Source: Photobacterium sanctipauli (GTDB lineage Bacteria; Pseudomonadota; Gammaproteobacteria; Enterobacterales; Vibrionaceae). From it: DNA of 64,000 nt. Below the pieces are notes generated by a model. That model searched no databases, was not told the origin of the DNA, and saw only the letters and a list, made by a program, of their open reading frames with translations. Shown in pieces: positions 7,897-16,501 of the stretch. The translations under genes and the position numbers were made by a program. The stretch is taken from assembly GCF_003026495.1 (NCBI RefSeq), contig NZ_PYMA01000015.1:84327-148326 (forward strand). Reading direction: 5' to 3'. How positions within the stretch are numbered: position 1 is the stretch's first letter; each line of letters opens with the position of its first letter.

Positions 7897-8129
7897 TTTC
7901 TATTCCGGACAGAATTTAATTATCAGGGAATTGTCATAACCAGTTATATTTATTTTTAATTTTAAACAGAAAGTTTTAAATAAAAATTCCAGATTAATTA
8001 GCTTCACCGTTTATTCTTCATTCTGATAAATAAATTTATCAGCTCAATTTTCAGTAAAAGAGTAAATGTGATATCGTTCAATAACACCAGGTGTTCATTG
8101 GGCACCTTTTATTTTGATCAGTTCAAAAA

Positions 8130-8151
8130 AACGCATCCGGCTGGATGCGTT
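8130..8151 (-). terminator. Rho-independent terminator for the two-component operon
   Basis: Arms aacgcatcc and ggatgcgtt form a 9-bp perfect stem with loop ggct. The plus-strand A-run just before it (8125-8131) is a U-run for minus-strand transcripts ending after the response-regulator gene at 8198. Confidence 0.85.
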
Positions 8152-8163
8152 ATTAGGGTCTAT

Positions 8164-8180
8164 ACCCAAGCGACTTGGGT
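8164..8180. repeat. Short palindrome (acccaag-cga-cttgggt)
   Basis: A 7-bp perfect inverted repeat with a 3-nt centre, lying between the terminator and the response-regulator stop. A related half (taatacccaagg) occurs near 37314. It resembles short dispersed palindromes of Vibrionaceae intergenic regions, but two partial copies in the window cannot establish a repeat family. Confidence 0.3.
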
Positions 8181-8197
8181 GTATCTTCAACCGCACT

Positions 8198-8830
8198 TTA
8201 TTGCAACATACCCGAGTACACTTGCAAGCCCGTTTTAGTTAGCGAGTAGACGCGCCCTTCCCCCTTGCTTACCAGGCCGCTGTTGACCAGCTGGCGCAAG
8301 TGGAAGTTAAATTTAGTGTGATCTTCAATCCCGACAACACGGCACAAGTCCATAAATTTCATCTTGCGATGGATCTTAAGTTGTTTGACGACCGAACGGC
8401 GGATTGGGTTCGACAGCGCACTGAAGATCAAGTCATTGCTTCGCTCATCAAGCGGTGATTTGGGTGATCGCTCGGCGTGGACTCTTCTCAAGGTGACTGA
8501 CAAAGCCGCCAAGTTAAAGGGCTTGGTAAGAAACTCGTCCGCCCCTTTTTTCATGGCATCAACTGCCACATCAACGGTTGCAAACGCCGTGGTAATTATA
8601 ATGCCGATATTCGGGTGCAAACGGCGCAGCGTGGTCAGCGCTTCAATGCCTGTCATGCCCGACATCACCACATCGAACAACGCCAAATCAAAATGTGCAT
8701 TGGTGGCAATGTCGAGGGCATCCTCGGCACTGTCGCACGCTGTCACCTCGAACAACTCCAAGGTCAGGGCTTCCACCAGCACTTCACGGAGTTGTTGGTC
8801 GTCTTCGGCAAGTAAGAGTTTTAACGTCAT
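8198..8830 (-). CDS. Response regulator with ArsR-like winged-helix output domain
   Basis: The 210-residue protein has an N-terminal receiver domain with all phosphorylation residues: acidic pair E9-D10-D11, phospho-acceptor D53 (ALFDVVMSG), T80/T81 and K103 (FLTKPF). A linker at about residues 118-132 leads to a winged helix (IFSALSNPIRRSVVKQL, FNFHLRQLVNSGLVSKGEGRVYSL) that looks like an ArsR/GntR-type DNA-binding domain rather than the OmpR, NarL or Fis types usual for receiver fusions. It is therefore probably a DNA-binding transcription factor. It overlaps the upstream kinase gene by four bases, so the two form a cognate pair made from one mRNA. Its targets are unknown. Confidence 0.88.
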   Translation of the reverse strand: MTLKLLLAEDDQQLREVLVEALTLELFEVTACDSAEDALDIATNAHFDLALFDVVMSGMTGIEALTTLRRLHPNIGIIITTAFATVDVAVDAMKKGADEFLTKPFNLAALSVTLRRVHAERSPKSPLDERSNDLIFSALSNPIRRSVVKQLKIHRKMKFMDLCRVVGIEDHTKFNFHLRQLVNSGLVSKGEGRVYSLTKTGLQVYSGMLQ

Positions 8831-10239
8831 GGCATTTTCCTAGGTATTCGAACGGCTACGGTCAGGCCGTGTTCATTGTTGTGCAGCGCAATGTCGCCGT
8901 TATGCTGCATAACTATCTGTTTGGCAATGGCCAAGCCCATTCCTGTCCCTTCCCCTTTGGGCTTGGTGGTAAAAAAGGGCTTCATGGCTTTTTCAATAAG
9001 TTCATCACTGATACCTGTACCACTATCGGCAATGGTCACAATGGCATCCAATTTGTTTTGGTAGCCACTAATCGAAATTTTCTTACTTTCAGCACAGGCA
9101 TCAATGGCGTTGCTTAGCAGGTTAGTAAATACTTCCTCAAGTAAGCCGGCATCACCGGAAATAACGAGGCTCTCATCAATACTCAGCTCAAGGTCAAACC
9201 CTTCTAACCGATACTGGTTGAGCGAAACCGATGAATTAATCACTTGCGCCAAAGTCACATCAACTCGCTCTATCGGCCTATGATGGGCATAGTTCAGCAC
9301 TTCCTGGCTGATCTCTGCTGCCCGCTCCAATCCATAGCGGATCCGGCCAAGTTGGCGCTGGTGCACCTCGTTATCGGGCAGATGGTGTTCAAGCAAGTCG
9401 CAGCTCATCATCGCGCTACTTAGCGGGGTTTTGATTTCATGGGACACCGCCGATGTTAGCTCACCAAGCTCTTTAAGTTTGGCGTCTTGCAGTGACTGCT
9501 GCAATGCCGCTTCAATCTGATTATTGCGCTCGCGATCGAAAATGCGCAGTGCGTACCAGAGCGAGACCAAAATACCGATAGCACACAAGGTGCGAACAAA
9601 TAAAACCCATAAGCCAAGCTCCACCATCAGTACACCCGCGCTGATGCCATAGCTTATCAAGGCAATCCCGGTAAGCTTGAAGGGCAATGAAGCACCATGG
9701 CCTTCCACTTCGAGTTCATTGGCGTAGCTGTACATTGCCATGCCTGACAATACCCCGGCCCCAAGGCCGAAAATCCAGCGGATGTGGTTCGCCGTAACGT
9801 CTAGGTAGGTACGGTATTCCTGATCCCCATAACGAACCACCAAGCTAATCACAAATGCTGCTAGCACCAACATTGCAACGCACTTTACCCATTGCACAAG
9901 TGGCCAACGGGTGATCTCCAACATCTTCCAGGCGAACGCCCCAAGGGCAATATAGGAAAGCCACAACTTAATCACCTTGAAGGTTGCCAATGCCGTAGTG
10001 AGCCGGTACTCCTCTTGGTAGATTTCAAAGTAAAGCTCAGACCATTCGTGCAACCCGTGGATCAAGCCAAAAAGCGCTAATATTGGCAAGGCTTCAGCAA
10101 TGCTTATCCGACTCTTGCTCAGATCCTGAAACAGGATAGCAAAGAAAATAGCAAAGAATGCTAATCCGTAGGCAAGGTAGATATTAAAAGTGATGAGTAT
10201 ATCCATGGCAGTTAGTTTAATGAACTTGCCGGTTGTCAT
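8827..10239 (-). CDS. Membrane sensor histidine kinase
   Basis: A 470-residue protein. The N-terminal ~230 residues form six or seven hydrophobic helices with short loops (from about 15 to 230), and there is no large periplasmic domain, suggesting sensing within the membrane or of a membrane-associated signal. A HisKA dimerisation domain follows (LTSAVSHEIKTPLSS, phospho-acceptor His near residue 267). The ATPase boxes are N-box (EEVFTNLLSNAIDACAE), G1 (IADSGTGIS) and G2 (GEGTGMGLAIAKQI). It phosphorylates the response regulator encoded immediately downstream. No convincing ribosome-binding site precedes any start; an ATG at 10206 (MDILITFNIYL) is an alternative. It is divergent from pstS, but nothing in the sequence shows a phosphate role. 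Confidence 0.87.
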   Translation of the reverse strand: MTTGKFIKLTAMDILITFNIYLAYGLAFFAIFFAILFQDLSKSRISIAEALPILALFGLIHGLHEWSELYFEIYQEEYRLTTALATFKVIKLWLSYIALGAFAWKMLEITRWPLVQWVKCVAMLVLAAFVISLVVRYGDQEYRTYLDVTANHIRWIFGLGAGVLSGMAMYSYANELEVEGHGASLPFKLTGIALISYGISAGVLMVELGLWVLFVRTLCAIGILVSLWYALRIFDRERNNQIEAALQQSLQDAKLKELGELTSAVSHEIKTPLSSAMMSCDLLEHHLPDNEVHQRQLGRIRYGLERAAEISQEVLNYAHHRPIERVDVTLAQVINSSVSLNQYRLEGFDLELSIDESLVISGDAGLLEEVFTNLLSNAIDACAESKKISISGYQNKLDAIVTIADSGTGISDELIEKAMKPFFTTKPKGEGTGMGLAIAKQIVMQHNGDIALHNNEHGLTVAVRIPRKMP

Positions 10240-10347
10240 CAATTGGACGTCGCACTTTTGTGTGCCAAGTTATTTCTGTGAAGTTTATTTATCATCTCAA
10301 TTTTCATTACGATAATTGTTATTCACGCCACGGGGTATTTCGTCTCA

Positions 10348-10365
10348 CTTTAATAAACTTGTCAT
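10348..10365. promoter_or_regulatory. Possible Pho box upstream of pstS
   Basis: CTTTAATAAACTTGTCAT resembles the PhoB consensus of two CTGTCAT repeats separated by four bases; the right half matches 6/7 and the left half 5/7. It lies about 155 bp upstream of the pstS start, between pstS and the divergent kinase gene. The match is moderate, and PhoB control is expected mainly from knowledge of pst operons. Confidence 0.4.
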
Positions 10366-10460
10366 ATTCGATTTCTAATCTCGCCTTCGTTGATTGGGCA
10401 GCACCCTTTCACAGTTTGAATTTATTTCAAATCCTTAGTTTGTTTGAACGCTAACTAATT

Positions 10461-10488
10461 TGGCCTATTTAAATTTTTAAATAGGCCA
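10461..10488 (+). other. 13-bp palindromic hairpin in the pstS leader
   Basis: The segment starts tggcctatttaaa and ends tttaaataggcca. It is a perfect 13-bp inverted repeat around two bases, ending 31 bp before the pstS start codon. No U-run follows it, so it is more likely an mRNA-stabilising or regulatory hairpin than a terminator. Confidence 0.45.
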
Positions 10489-10519
10489 TCTCAACGACAT
10501 TTGATATCGGAGATATACC

Positions 10520-11563
10520 GTGAAGCTAATCAAGTCAGCTCTTGTGACATCAGTACTGATCGCTGCATCATTCGGTGCTTCAGCCAATACAACAATCAAT
10601 GGCGCAGGCGCGACGTTCCCTCACCCAATCTATGCCAAGTGGGCGGAACAATACCAGAAGGAAACAGGTATTCAGATTAACTATCAAGCCATTGGTTCTG
10701 GTGGTGGTATCCGCCAAATCACAGCTAAAACCGTTGATTTTGGTGCAACCGATGCCCCGCTAACAATCGAAGAACTTAATAAAGAAGGCATGCTTCAGTT
10801 CCCAATGGTAATGGGCGCTATCGTTCCCGTGGTTAACGTACCGGGCATTGATGCTGGCGAAATGAAACTGACGGGTAAAGTACTTGCCGACATTTATCTA
10901 GGAAACATCAAGGCTTGGAACGACCCAGCCATTGCTGCACTTAACGAAGCTCTTGAGTTGCCTAACCAACCTATTTACGTGGTTCACCGTTCTGACGGCT
11001 CTGGTACCACATTTAACTTCACTGAGTACCTTGACCAAGTCAACGAAGAGTGGAGCGAGACAATTGGTGTGGGTAAAGACATCACTTGGCCACGAAAAGC
11101 GACAACGATCGGCGGTAACGGCAACGCCGGTGTTGCTAACTTCGTCAACCGCACCCGTGGAGCCATCGGCTACGTCGAGTACGCCTTCGCTAAACAAAAC
11201 GACCTGGCTTACACCCAAATGGAAAGCCGCGACGGTGAATACCTAATGCCAACAATGGAGACGTTCCAGGCAGCTGCCGCTAACGCAGACTGGGATAACG
11301 CGCCTGGCTACCATCTACTACTGAACAACCAACCAGGCAACGCTTGGCCGATGACTGCCGCCACTTTCATCCTCATGCACGAAGAGCAGGCTGATGCCGA
11401 GAAAGCACAGAAGATTATCGACTTCTTCGAGTGGAGCTACACCCAGGGTGAGTTTGCTGAAGAGCTAGACTACATCCCGATGCCAGAAAAAGTAGTGAAC
11501 ATGGTTAACGAAACTTGGAAAGAAGGCCTTAAGTCAAACGGCCAAGCCGTGATTACTAAGTAA
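10520..11563 (+). CDS. pstS: Periplasmic phosphate-binding protein PstS
   Basis: A 347-residue substrate-binding protein of the Pst high-affinity phosphate ABC importer. The start is a GTG at 10520 with a CGGAGA ribosome-binding site 6-7 bases upstream. Residues 1-22 are a Sec signal peptide ending in ASA. The mature protein opens with TINGAGATFPHPIYAKW, the PstS hallmark that contributes to the phosphate site. Other family blocks include YQAIGSGGGIRQI, DFGATDAPL and VHRSDGSGTTFNFTEYL, whose Ser/Asp/Gly residues bind phosphate. Its length matches E. coli PstS. It is the first gene of pstS-pstC-pstA-pstB. A strong hairpin in the 79-bp gap to pstC probably allows more PstS to be made than permease. 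Confidence 0.95.
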   Translation: MKLIKSALVTSVLIAASFGASANTTINGAGATFPHPIYAKWAEQYQKETGIQINYQAIGSGGGIRQITAKTVDFGATDAPLTIEELNKEGMLQFPMVMGAIVPVVNVPGIDAGEMKLTGKVLADIYLGNIKAWNDPAIAALNEALELPNQPIYVVHRSDGSGTTFNFTEYLDQVNEEWSETIGVGKDITWPRKATTIGGNGNAGVANFVNRTRGAIGYVEYAFAKQNDLAYTQMESRDGEYLMPTMETFQAAAANADWDNAPGYHLLLNNQPGNAWPMTAATFILMHEEQADAEKAQKIIDFFEWSYTQGEFAEELDYIPMPEKVVNMVNETWKEGLKSNGQAVITK

Positions 11564-11591
11564 ATTAGGCCAGAGATAAGTCACTTAAATT

Positions 11592-11638
11592 AAGCCTCTG
11601 TGCCTCTTGAGTTCACACAAGCGCACGCACAGAGGCTT
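11592..11638 (+). other. Intercistronic hairpin between pstS and pstC that covers the pstC ribosome-binding site
   Basis: Arms aagcctctgtgc (11592-11603) and gcacagaggctt (11627-11638) pair over 12 perfect base pairs. The AGAGG within the right arm is the best ribosome-binding site for pstC (ATG 11643), so the structure could hold back pstC translation while protecting the upstream pstS mRNA. No U-run follows. Confidence 0.6.
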
Positions 11639-11642
11639 ATGA

Positions 11643-12578
11643 ATGATCATTATGACGACATTAACGCTTAAAAAAGTAAACGGCGACTCAGTGTTCACCA
11701 AGCTGAGCTTTACGAGTGCCCTGCTTATTTTCGTTACCCTTGCGGGTATTGTTCTTTCTTTGATTGAAGGCGGCTGGCCGGCATTCAAGGAGTTTGGCCC
11801 AGGCTTTGTATTTCGCAATATTTGGGATCCTATTAATGGTGAATTCGGTGCCGCTGCCGCAATCTACGGAACGCTGGTCACTTCGCTTATCGCTATTGTC
11901 ATTGCCGCGCCGATTGCTTTGGGCACCGCGATTTTCCTCGCCGAGCTGACACCGAAATGGGTCAGTGTTCCTGTGAGCAAGGCCATTGAATTATTGGCTG
12001 CTGTACCAAGTATTATCTACGGTATGTGGGGCCTGTTTGTTTTTGTACCTTGGTTCTCTGAAGGGTTTCAAATGTGGGCGGGCATGAACCTGACCGGGCT
12101 ACCAATTATTGGCCAGTGGTTCAATGGCCCACCGATTGGTATCGGGCTGCTGAGTGCCGGCATCATCCTTTCTTTCATGATCCTGCCAATCATGACGTCC
12201 CTAACCCGTGATGCGCTCAAGTCAGTGCCTAACGTACTGCGTGAAGCCGCCTACGGAACAGGGGCAACCCCGTTTGAAGTGATCACCAAAGTACTGCTGC
12301 CTAAAGTGAAAAATGCCACCGTGAGTGCCGGCATTCTGGGTTTAGGTCGTGCGCTGGGTGAAACCATGGCGGTTGCCTTCGTGATCGGTGGCGCTAGCCG
12401 TATCGAATTTTCGTTCTTTATGCCTGCAAGTTCGATTTCATCGACCATCGCCCAGCAGTTCAACGAAGCGACTAACCCTATGCACATTGCCTCGTTGATC
12501 GGCCTTGGTGTTGTGTTGTTTATCATTACCTTCTTCGTGATGGGCTTCGCTCGTCGCTTGTTGAGAAAGTCATCATGA
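11643..12578 (+). CDS. pstC: Phosphate ABC transporter permease PstC
   Basis: A 311-residue inner-membrane permease with six predicted transmembrane helices and the MetI-type fold. The segments AAAIYGTLVTSLIAIVIAAP and AVPSIIYGMWGLFVFVPW are PstC signatures. The cytoplasmic coupling loop (LREAAYGTGATPFEVITKV) has the EAA motif that contacts the PstB ATPase. It forms the channel as a heterodimer with PstA. The start is ATG 11643; ATG 11652 is also possible. Its stop overlaps the pstA start by four bases, so the two permeases are translationally coupled, as expected for equimolar subunits. Confidence 0.94.
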   Translation: MIIMTTLTLKKVNGDSVFTKLSFTSALLIFVTLAGIVLSLIEGGWPAFKEFGPGFVFRNIWDPINGEFGAAAAIYGTLVTSLIAIVIAAPIALGTAIFLAELTPKWVSVPVSKAIELLAAVPSIIYGMWGLFVFVPWFSEGFQMWAGMNLTGLPIIGQWFNGPPIGIGLLSAGIILSFMILPIMTSLTRDALKSVPNVLREAAYGTGATPFEVITKVLLPKVKNATVSAGILGLGRALGETMAVAFVIGGASRIEFSFFMPASSISSTIAQQFNEATNPMHIASLIGLGVVLFIITFFVMGFARRLLRKSS

Positions 12579-13411
12579 ATGCTAGAAAAATAAAGAACTA
12601 CCTGTTCCTTGCATTCTGTACCCTGTCTGCGGGGTTCGGGGTGTTTGTGCTTGCTTCAATCCTCTACACCTTAATTGGTGAAGGTGTTAAAGGCATGAGC
12701 CTGGCGGTATTTACCGAAATCACGCCTGGGCCAGGTAGTGACGGTGGTTTGAAAAATGCCATCTACGGAAGCTTGAAGCTAACAGCCATTGGGATCTCGA
12801 TTGCTGCCCCTATCGGCGTATTGGCCGGTACCTGGCTTGCCGAAGCTGACAAAAACAACAAGGTGGCGGAATCGCTTCGCTTCTTGAACGGCATGCTAAT
12901 GAGTGCGCCTTCTATCTTGGTCGGCCTATTCGTGTACGCCATTATTGTCGTCCCAACCGGCGGCTACTCGGGTTGGGCTGGTGCGATAGCCCTGGCGGTA
13001 CTGGCACTGCCTGTGATTGTGGCATCCACCGAAGAAATGCTTCGCCTAGTCCCACCCACGCTCAAGGAAGCTGGCAGTGGCGTGGGCGCACCGAAATGGC
13101 GTGTTATTACCCAACTCAGCTACCGAGCAGCGGCACCGGGCATCATTACCGCCATTCTATTGTCGGTTGCCCGAATTTCAGGTGAAACAGCCCCGCTGCT
13201 TTTCACTGCTCTGAACAGTAGCTTTATGACCACAGATATGGGTAAGCCAATGGCGAACTTGCCTGTGACGATTTACCAATTTGCCATGAGCCCATATACC
13301 TCATGGCAGGAGCTGGCTTGGGCCGGCGCACTGATTATTACCACCTTTATTCTTATTGTTAACGTACTGGCGACGATGTTGCCGCAACTATTGAGAGCGC
13401 GAAAATCATGA
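12575..13411 (+). CDS. pstA: Phosphate ABC transporter permease PstA
   Basis: The 278-residue second permease subunit of the Pst importer, with six predicted membrane helices. Diagnostic stretches are GGLKNAIYGSLKLTAIGI, MLMSAPSILVGLFVYAIIV and the EAA coupling loop with PTLKEAGSGVGAPKWRVI. The following segment RISGETAPLLFTAL is strongly conserved in PstA proteins. The ATG start overlaps the end of pstC (ATGA), and its own stop overlaps the pstB start in the same way, placing it in a tightly coupled cistron. It pairs with PstC in the inner membrane to pass phosphate delivered by PstS. Confidence 0.94.
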   Translation: MNARKIKNYLFLAFCTLSAGFGVFVLASILYTLIGEGVKGMSLAVFTEITPGPGSDGGLKNAIYGSLKLTAIGISIAAPIGVLAGTWLAEADKNNKVAESLRFLNGMLMSAPSILVGLFVYAIIVVPTGGYSGWAGAIALAVLALPVIVASTEEMLRLVPPTLKEAGSGVGAPKWRVITQLSYRAAAPGIITAILLSVARISGETAPLLFTALNSSFMTTDMGKPMANLPVTIYQFAMSPYTSWQELAWAGALIITTFILIVNVLATMLPQLLRARKS

Positions 13412-14268
13412 ACACGGCAGCAGCACAAACAATGAATGACTCTGCGATTAACGGTATTTCTATGAACACCAGCGTACTGGATGCAGCCAATGTTGAAGTG
13501 GCAGTCAACCCAAGCCACCGTATGGAAATTCAAGGCTTGAACTTCTACTACCAAAAAGGGGGGGAAGCGTCGCTGAAGTCGGTCTCGATGCCGATCTACA
13601 AGAACCGGGTCACAGCACTGATCGGCCCATCGGGTTGCGGTAAGTCTACCCTGCTCCGCACCATGAACCGTATTTATGATCTTTATGGTACTCAGCACGC
13701 CAAAGGTGAGATCCTGCTTGATGGCAAGAGCATTTTCTCGAACACCGATGTGAACGAGCTGCGCTCGAAGGTAGGTATGGTCTTCCAAAAACCCACTCCG
13801 TTCCCGATGTCTATCTACGAGAACATGGCTTTCGGCCTGAAGATCCAAGGTAAGTTGTCTAAAGCTGAAATCAAAGCACGGATCGAAAAAGCGCTTAAAC
13901 GTGCCCACCTATGGGAAGAGGTGAAAGACAAGTTGGATGCGGATGCCAACGGCCTATCCGGTGGCCAGCAACAGCGCCTGTGTATCGCCCGTACTATCGC
14001 GCTTGAGCCTGAAGTTATCCTGATGGATGAACCCACTTCGGCGCTTGACCCAATTGCTACCGCTGCAATTGAAACCTTGATCACCGAATTACGCGAGAAG
14101 TACACCATTGTTATCGTGACACATAACATGCAGCAGGCGATGCGTATTTCTGATTACACCGGCTTCATGTACCTCGGTAAATTGGAAGAGTTTGGCAAAA
14201 CCGACAAGATTTTCCACGCGCCAAATAACGATCGTACTCGCCGCTACATCTCAGGTGACTTCGGTTAA
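13408..14268 (+). CDS. pstB: Phosphate ABC transporter ATPase PstB
   Basis: A 286-residue ABC ATPase that powers PstCA. Walker A is GPSGCGKST at residues 73-81, the signature motif is LSGGQQQRLCIAR, and Walker B with catalytic Glu is VILMDEPTSALDP; the switch His lies in VIVTHNMQQA. Phosphate specificity is supported by NRIYDL after Walker A, the KPTPFPMSIYENMAFGL block typical of PstB, and the operon. An N-terminal tail of about 38 residues precedes the first beta strand, longer than in E. coli PstB (257 residues). Starts at internal ATGs (residues 9 and 19) are possible. It is the last gene before a terminator; no phoU follows, unlike the enterobacterial operon. Confidence 0.95.
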   Translation: MNTAAAQTMNDSAINGISMNTSVLDAANVEVAVNPSHRMEIQGLNFYYQKGGEASLKSVSMPIYKNRVTALIGPSGCGKSTLLRTMNRIYDLYGTQHAKGEILLDGKSIFSNTDVNELRSKVGMVFQKPTPFPMSIYENMAFGLKIQGKLSKAEIKARIEKALKRAHLWEEVKDKLDADANGLSGGQQQRLCIARTIALEPEVILMDEPTSALDPIATAAIETLITELREKYTIVIVTHNMQQAMRISDYTGFMYLGKLEEFGKTDKIFHAPNNDRTRRYISGDFG

Positions 14269-14289
14269 TCACTTAGCCAGACAACGAAA

Positions 14290-14325
14290 CCTTCCCGTAT
14301 GTTTCACCATATCGGGAAGGGGTTT
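14290..14325 (+). terminator. Terminator after pstB
   Basis: Arms ccttcccgtatg and cata-t-cgggaagg pair with one bulged base around a 6-nt loop, about 20 bp after the pstB stop. They are followed by a T-rich tract (ggtttgtctgtaattttt). It ends the pst mRNA and separates it from the convergent AraC gene. Confidence 0.65.
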
Positions 14326-14352
14326 GTCTGTAATTTTTGTTTATATAAATGG

Positions 14353-15252
14353 TTAAATCGACTCCACCCCACCATAGACATCCACCACCAAATCACGCTG
14401 CTTGGCGTATTGCTTGGGCGTCGCACCGATATGGCTTTTCAAGTAGCGGATCAAGTGCGGCTGGTCGCTAAACCCAAACTCATGGGCAACGTCAGTCCAA
14501 TCAATGTCATTCGCATCGAGCTGATACAAAGAGGTGAGCAAAGCATCCAGTTTATTCATCGACTGGCACTGTTTTAAGGTAATACCCGTTGCTCGCAAAA
14601 AGCTCCGCTCCAATGTGCGCTGCGAACAGTGCAGGTGATCGCCCAATTGCGAAATAGGGATCTCAGCTAACGATTTGTCACCCTTCAATTCAACTCCCGA
14701 CAGCCGTTCCCCCAAATACGGTAACGCCTGCTGCACCAGTTCAAAGTGCCTGTCTGGTGTTGTCGTTTGGCACAGTGGTAATAGAAACTGCTCCAACAGC
14801 TGATAGCATCCCTTGGGGTCTGAATTTGCCATTGCTAGCAACAACGATTCATCTGCAGATGTAATACCCAGCCATTCGCTGAGATCGGCAACCTCTGTTT
14901 GATTACATTCTGGCTGTGCGGCCTGAAGTGCAAAGGCATACAAGGCGCCGGGATGGAACTTAACCCCTAGCAGCTTAAAAGGCTCTTCATGCTCCATCTG
15001 GTCGGTATGATCCATCTGATAAGTCGCGCTATGCGGGTATAGCCAATGTGTTCCCTTCCCTTGAAGGGTTAGCTCAGCACTGTGGTAATGATAAGCCTGT
15101 GCTTTGGGGGTGATAAGCAGGTGGGCGCAAGGATCGGGATTCAATTTAGGGTACTGGCTGCCTTCCATCTCGGCCGTGCGCTGCAAGAACCAATAGCAGT
15201 CAACGTATTTGGCAACCTGCGGGTTTTGCGGTTGGTGCAGCCACAGGTTCAT
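14353..15252 (-). CDS. AraC-family transcriptional regulator
   Basis: The 299-residue protein ends in an AraC/XylS double helix-turn-helix (about residues 190-285). The first helix-turn-helix includes ISQLGDHLHCSQRTLERSF and the second WTDVAHEFGFSDQPHLIRYLKSHIGATPKQY, the family's most conserved block. The N-terminal ~180 residues resemble the DUF6597-type ligand domain (MNLWLHQPQNPQVAKYVDCYW; FKLLGVKFHPGALYAF) common in AraC proteins of unknown inducer. It is encoded four bases overlapping the end of the MaoC-like gene and so probably shares its mRNA. No ligand or target can be assigned. Confidence 0.9.
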   Translation of the reverse strand: MNLWLHQPQNPQVAKYVDCYWFLQRTAEMEGSQYPKLNPDPCAHLLITPKAQAYHYHSAELTLQGKGTHWLYPHSATYQMDHTDQMEHEEPFKLLGVKFHPGALYAFALQAAQPECNQTEVADLSEWLGITSADESLLLAMANSDPKGCYQLLEQFLLPLCQTTTPDRHFELVQQALPYLGERLSGVELKGDKSLAEIPISQLGDHLHCSQRTLERSFLRATGITLKQCQSMNKLDALLTSLYQLDANDIDWTDVAHEFGFSDQPHLIRYLKSHIGATPKQYAKQRDLVVDVYGGVESI

Positions 15253-16208
15253 AATGTCCCCCTTTCATGACGGCAAGATGCTCGTCCCTCATTGCTTAAG
15301 CTTTCACCAGCCACGATTTTATCTTCTGTTATGATCTTTCCCTCAACCAGCACCTTGCCATCACGCTTGACCAACTGAACCTCGCTCCCCGCTTTTTGGA
15401 TAACGACCTCACAAGGTAGCAAAGCAGGCCGTACAAAAGAGAATGATGCGCGGCGACAAGGCTGTTCCATAGCAGCCATTAGCCGTGCCACCGAGTACAT
15501 GCCATGGATAATAGGCGCAGCAAAGCCAAATGGCAGTGCCGTAAGCTTATGCAGGTGAATAGGATTATAGTCGCCAGAAACCCTAGCATAGCCTCGTGCA
15601 ACCTTTGGGGTTAGCGTCATTGATGCTAGTTCCACCCATATCTGCTGGCGTTCAGGGGCGGCGTGCTCTGAACGCTTTGACTCAACCTTCGCTTGGTTGG
15701 CGGCTTTTCGAACCAAGCAACGACTACGGTAGCTCGCGGCTAGCTCATCACCATCATACAATTCACCGACCAACTCAAACTCTAAGCCCTTGTCAGTTTC
15801 AAGTTGCTCACCAACAGATAATTCAAACTCGTAAGCATGACGGGTGAGTATTGGGGCATACTGTTCGAAGCCCACCCCGACGTGCACCATTCCTAAGAGA
15901 GGCAGCGATACTTCAGGCTGGGTAAGCAGGTGTAGCTGAGCCGATTGGGTGGCGACAAATAAGTAGCTTAGCGGTACATCACCATTTTCAGATACAAAGC
16001 TGTGCTCAGATGCAAAACCGCAATACTTCGAATATTGCGAAACCTTACTGTCCTCAAACACCAAATGGGTAACACGAAAAGAGCACGCAGGCAGAGGGTC
16101 GATTTTGCCTCTTTTAAACATCGCCTTCAGCATAAGCGACGACAAAGAGGGGATTTGTTTTATTGATAAGCTATTCATACACAAGTGAGGCATTGAAGGT
16201 TGCGGCAT
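15249..16208 (-). CDS. MaoC-like hot-dog-fold protein (acyl dehydratase/hydratase type)
   Basis: A 319-residue protein with a probable double hot-dog architecture. The C-terminal half carries the MaoC/R-hydratase active-site pattern ARVSGDYNPIHLHKLTALPFG, with the catalytic Asp and His of enoyl-CoA hydratases, followed by APIIHGMYSVARL. The N-terminal half (about residues 55-130) lacks obvious catalytic residues and may be the structural hot-dog. Such proteins hydrate enoyl-CoA/ACP or dehydrate 3-hydroxyacyl thioesters. The last ~20 residues are polar and unlike the core. It is the first gene of a two-gene unit with the AraC regulator. The start is uncertain: in-frame ATGs at residues 6, 11, 26 and 29 compete. 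The 16209-16501 gap is A-rich and empty. Confidence 0.78.
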   Translation of the reverse strand: MPQPSMPHLCMNSLSIKQIPSLSSLMLKAMFKRGKIDPLPACSFRVTHLVFEDSKVSQYSKYCGFASEHSFVSENGDVPLSYLFVATQSAQLHLLTQPEVSLPLLGMVHVGVGFEQYAPILTRHAYEFELSVGEQLETDKGLEFELVGELYDGDELAASYRSRCLVRKAANQAKVESKRSEHAAPERQQIWVELASMTLTPKVARGYARVSGDYNPIHLHKLTALPFGFAAPIIHGMYSVARLMAAMEQPCRRASFSFVRPALLPCEVVIQKAGSEVQLVKRDGKVLVEGKIITEDKIVAGESLSNEGRASCRHERGTL

Positions 16209-16501
16209 GGTGAAGTCGTTCCTGAAATTTCAATCTTTAGTATACCTAATTTTCTGGCTCACCCGACTAAACAGGATAGGTCGATTTGGTGTATCCCCAC
16301 ATGATCAATTACTGTGATCAATACAACCAAAACAATTAACATTTACCCATGAATATATAAAAGCAAAACACCAAAAGAACACAAACCCAAACAATAAAAA
16401 CAAAACAGGATTAAAAACCAGCAAACAAAACACAAGCCATTCAATTCCCCTGCCATTACCGCTAGAATCCAGCACCTTGTAAAATCTAGCACGTAATTAT
16501 C

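Noticed and set aside
13273..13908. Long antisense frame opposite pstA-pstB
   Set aside because: It is a shadow frame of strongly conserved pst genes and has no domain features.
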